The notes beneath the pieces are model-generated. The model searched no databases. It was not told the origin of the DNA and saw only the letters and a list, made by a program, of their open reading frames with translations. A DNA stretch of 64,000 bases from Sabethes cyaneus. Taxonomy: Eukaryota > Arthropoda > Insecta > Diptera > Culicidae. The number at the start of each line of letters is the position of its first letter. Position 1 is the stretch's first letter. Shown here in pieces: positions 61,843 to 64,000 of this stretch. Position numbers and translations under genes: made by a program. The stretch covers positions 242,753,183 to 242,817,182 of the forward strand of contig NC_071355.1 of assembly GCF_943734655.1 (NCBI RefSeq). The letters run 5' to 3'.

Positions 61843-61950
61843 CCAAGCAACAATGTGAGTTTTATTATACTCTTATGGCGGTTTTCATGACCAATTTTGG
61901 TCCTAAATGCCATCATAAGAGCGTAATAAAACCCAAATTGTTTCTTGAGT
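61843..61950. mobile_element. Palindromic MITE, copy 2
   Basis: CAAGCAACAATGTGAGTTTT to AAAACCCAAATTGTTTCTTG. Fold-back of about 50-bp arms. Second copy of 48837-48942. Confidence 0.6.
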
Positions 61951-62005
61951 TGTTTTCTACTTTACTGTGAGGAAAAATTGCAAATTTGTATATTAAATTA
62001 CCCAT

Positions 62006-62319
62006 CCCAGGTAACCAATAAGAAGCATTAACATGAGCAGTAAATCAGCATCTCTGGCATTTTACACTGCACGTTGTTATATATTAGCTTTTTGACTGCA
62101 TAGGTGTTGTAAATTGGCATCAAAAATTCTATTCAATTTCTTAGTGTCGCTAATTAGCTGCAAATTAGCATTGTCAGCACTATAAGAAAGTTAGCAGTAA
62201 AGTAGCTGTATATTTTGCCAAAATAGTATTTAAGTAGCATTTAAGTAGTATTTAAGGTGACTTAAAAGCTTATTGGCTTGCATTTGAATAGCACTGATGA
62301 TGGTTATTGGTTACCTGGG
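62006..62319. mobile_element. 314-bp MITE, CCCAGGTAACCAATAA ends
   Basis: Perfect 16-bp TIR (CCCAGGTAACCAATAA at 62006; TTATTGGTTACCTGGG at 62319), with AT on each side. Inside: repeats of AAGTAGCATTT. A related fragment lies near 1505-1545. Confidence 0.75.
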
Positions 62320-62470
62320 ATGCTTTCATAGTTACGTAACTGCCAAAATGCATCATCTAAGGTTGAACTCCACAGAAACTCAGCAAAACTAGATATTGTG
62401 ATCGAAAATTCACGATTTATGTAAAACATAGTGTAATTTGTAGCCATACGAAGTTTGCCGGGTCAGCTAG

Positions 62471-62803
62471 TATATATAAAAAAATTGATTTCTGCCTGTC
62501 TGTATGTGCCTTATAGACTCGGAAACTTCTAAACCGATCAGCGTGAAAATTTGTATGCACGAGTTTTTGGGGCCGGGAAAGGTTTTTATGATGGTTTGCG
62601 ACATACAAATGAAACACAAATTTTTGCATAACTCGAGAACTAATCAAGCAAATGAAAACAAATTTTGGCATTTGCTTTAGGAGGAAGGAATTCGCTGAAT
62701 TGGGACCCTTTCACTGTAAGAAGGGGGGCTCCCAAAGCTCCAGATCGTGACAAACATCAACCGAGATTTACGATTTATTTACAGCACGGTTTAATTTGTG
62801 GCA
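62471..62803 (+). mobile_element. Second, truncated Helitron, tandem to the first
   Basis: Begins directly after the CTAG of the previous element with TATATATAAAAAAATTGATT (decayed TCTATACC) and continues with array sequence. It ends within GTTTAATTTGTGGCAAA, just short of the CTAG. Confidence 0.6.
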
Positions 62804-62809
62804 AATCGC

Positions 62810-64000
62810 GTGTCTATTCGTAAACTCCCGATTCTCTGCTCGGTTGTCAAGCGCTCTTTCTCTCTCGATAACCATCACATAAGAGATACACCGCACCGGT
62901 GCAAGGTGTGTTATATCTCGCAGATGACTCCAGTACACGGATAAGGTATTTTCAAATAAGAGCTTCAAATTCTGTTTTCAGTACGATTTCATGTCTAATT
63001 CCAAGTAAAGCATCCACTCCAAATTACTCCAAATTTAAGTCTAATTTCCAATTCACTTTTGAGAAGAAAACATGCCTCCTCGTTGAAGAAAATTTTCCTA
63101 ATTCACTTTTCGAACCCTCAAATACGTGAATTCTGTTATTATCAATCTAATATAATGATAGTAATGGTTTTTAACGCAAGTTGGAGTATTTGTAGATGGT
63201 CACGTAGCCGCCTTCAGCACGCTCCTGGTTAGTTAATCTACGGATTAGATGCTGGACAATTACCGATGGAAAATTAACAAAGGCCAATACTAAATATGAT
63301 ACCGGAAAAAAAGATTTGTTATTAATTACAGTTTCTCTTCAACTGACTGCTTTTGATGTGAATTGAAAAATAAAATTGTGCTAAAGATGCTCATCCAAAA
63401 TTTATTTATATTATTTTTTCAATTGTGAAAGAATTATTCAACTTTGAAAATTGAAGTATTGGACCAATTTTTTCCAGTTAGTCGTAATTATTACAAGCAA
63501 TATCAGATTGTCTGTGATTAGAAATGGTTTCGAAATAAGATTTGTCCAATTTGAAAACTAATCAACCGTTCTCTTTTGAAGCTTAGTAGTAAAAAAATGT
63601 CGAAGGTAAATTCCAAGGATGAATACTTAGTCTAAAGGTAAAACAAACAGGCCTACAAACTCTTGACAGCGAATCTCATTAAACCCTGTAATAAACAGAT
63701 TATAACCGCTTAATCTTGTTATAAACCAGCTAACAACAGAAGCAAAAGTTGAACATGGGAGTGCAACATGAGCCAATACTCTGGGGCGGTTAGAAACCAA
63801 AATGAAGGCGCAAAAATCAGGTCTCCAATCGAAGAGTTTTCCCAACCACAAATAAGCAAACACCTTCTGCTCTCCTGTACCTACCGGCACCCAGCCCGTT
63901 CCCGCTTCAGTTTTGCAACCATATTTGTTAGAAGTGCAGGTAAGACACTGACACATCCAGTACAGTAGCAGTCACAGGAGGCAGTCAGAGGCAAAGACTT
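62810..64000. other. Unique sequence, no supported gene
   Basis: Degenerate CAAGTC-like words at 62960-63060. The 109-codon minus frame (63627-63956) has no domain I recognise. Confidence 0.4.

Larger units (their letters stand above)
60539..62470 (+). mobile_element. Helitron (plus-strand orientation), with internal insertions
   Basis: Begins A|TCTATACCTATAAAA (60539) and ends GGGTCAGCTAG|T (62470). The ~140-bp array runs to 61520 in reverse orientation to that at 50 kb. About 61715-62385 is foreign: the palindromic MITE (61843-61950) and the 314-bp MITE (62006-62319). Second and third 5' ends lie at 60722 and 60914. Confidence 0.75.

Overview
The window looks like non-coding, repeat-rich DNA from an insect, most likely a mosquito (Culicidae). 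It has GT/AG exon boundaries, is AT-rich, and is packed with transposable elements (TEs). These include a tRNA-derived SINE, Penelope-like and LINE reverse transcriptase debris, Helitron-type elements carrying a ~140-bp tandem repeat, and many TIR miniature elements (MITEs). Several of these repeats match, from memory, families common in mosquito genomes; no search was run. I see no bacterial operons, CRISPR array, rRNA gene or functional tRNA.

Coding content is very small. The one convincing host exon is at 3787-3897 (+). It has 37 codons, is phase 0 on both sides, and encodes part of an ankyrin repeat resembling the start of ANKRD29. Most of the rest is probably intron or intergenic DNA, with islands of unannotated single-copy sequence. 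Two weaker exon candidates lie at 17000-17071 (-) and 55222-55386 (+). Almost all other long open frames are by-products of low-complexity arrays.

Layout. 1-1152: a dispersed repeat split by a 693-bp TIR element. 3450-3718: a Helitron end just upstream of the ankyrin exon. 6170-8405: a broken Penelope-like element with an inverted tail carrying a hammerhead-ribozyme-like fold. 8545-9430, 16030-16460, 20560-22340, 26040-26395 and 39950-40530: decayed reverse transcriptase fragments. 10100-15700: a MITE and degenerate T-rich/A-rich arrays, split by a 2.4-kb TIR element that itself holds a SINE with clean target duplications. 23892-24847: a large fold-back. 30118-33197 and 34324-36446: a duplicated 14-bp-minisatellite block in which each copy carries a different private insertion. 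33515-33736: (AC)111. 41139-42438: a 1.3-kb CAAGTC hexanucleotide satellite. 48945-52398: a Helitron nested inside another Helitron, with a readable empty site. 56494-57553: an inverted MITE pair around a palindrome. 60539-62803: opposite-strand Helitrons with three successive 5' ends.

These genes do not form a pathway. The value of the window is as a nested TE record: several insertions can be read against empty sites within the same window. I found no evidence of an undescribed enzymatic or defence system. The most notable signals are the Helitron nest, the hammerhead-like fold, the MITEs that share a core but differ at their ends, and the near-pure hexanucleotide satellite.
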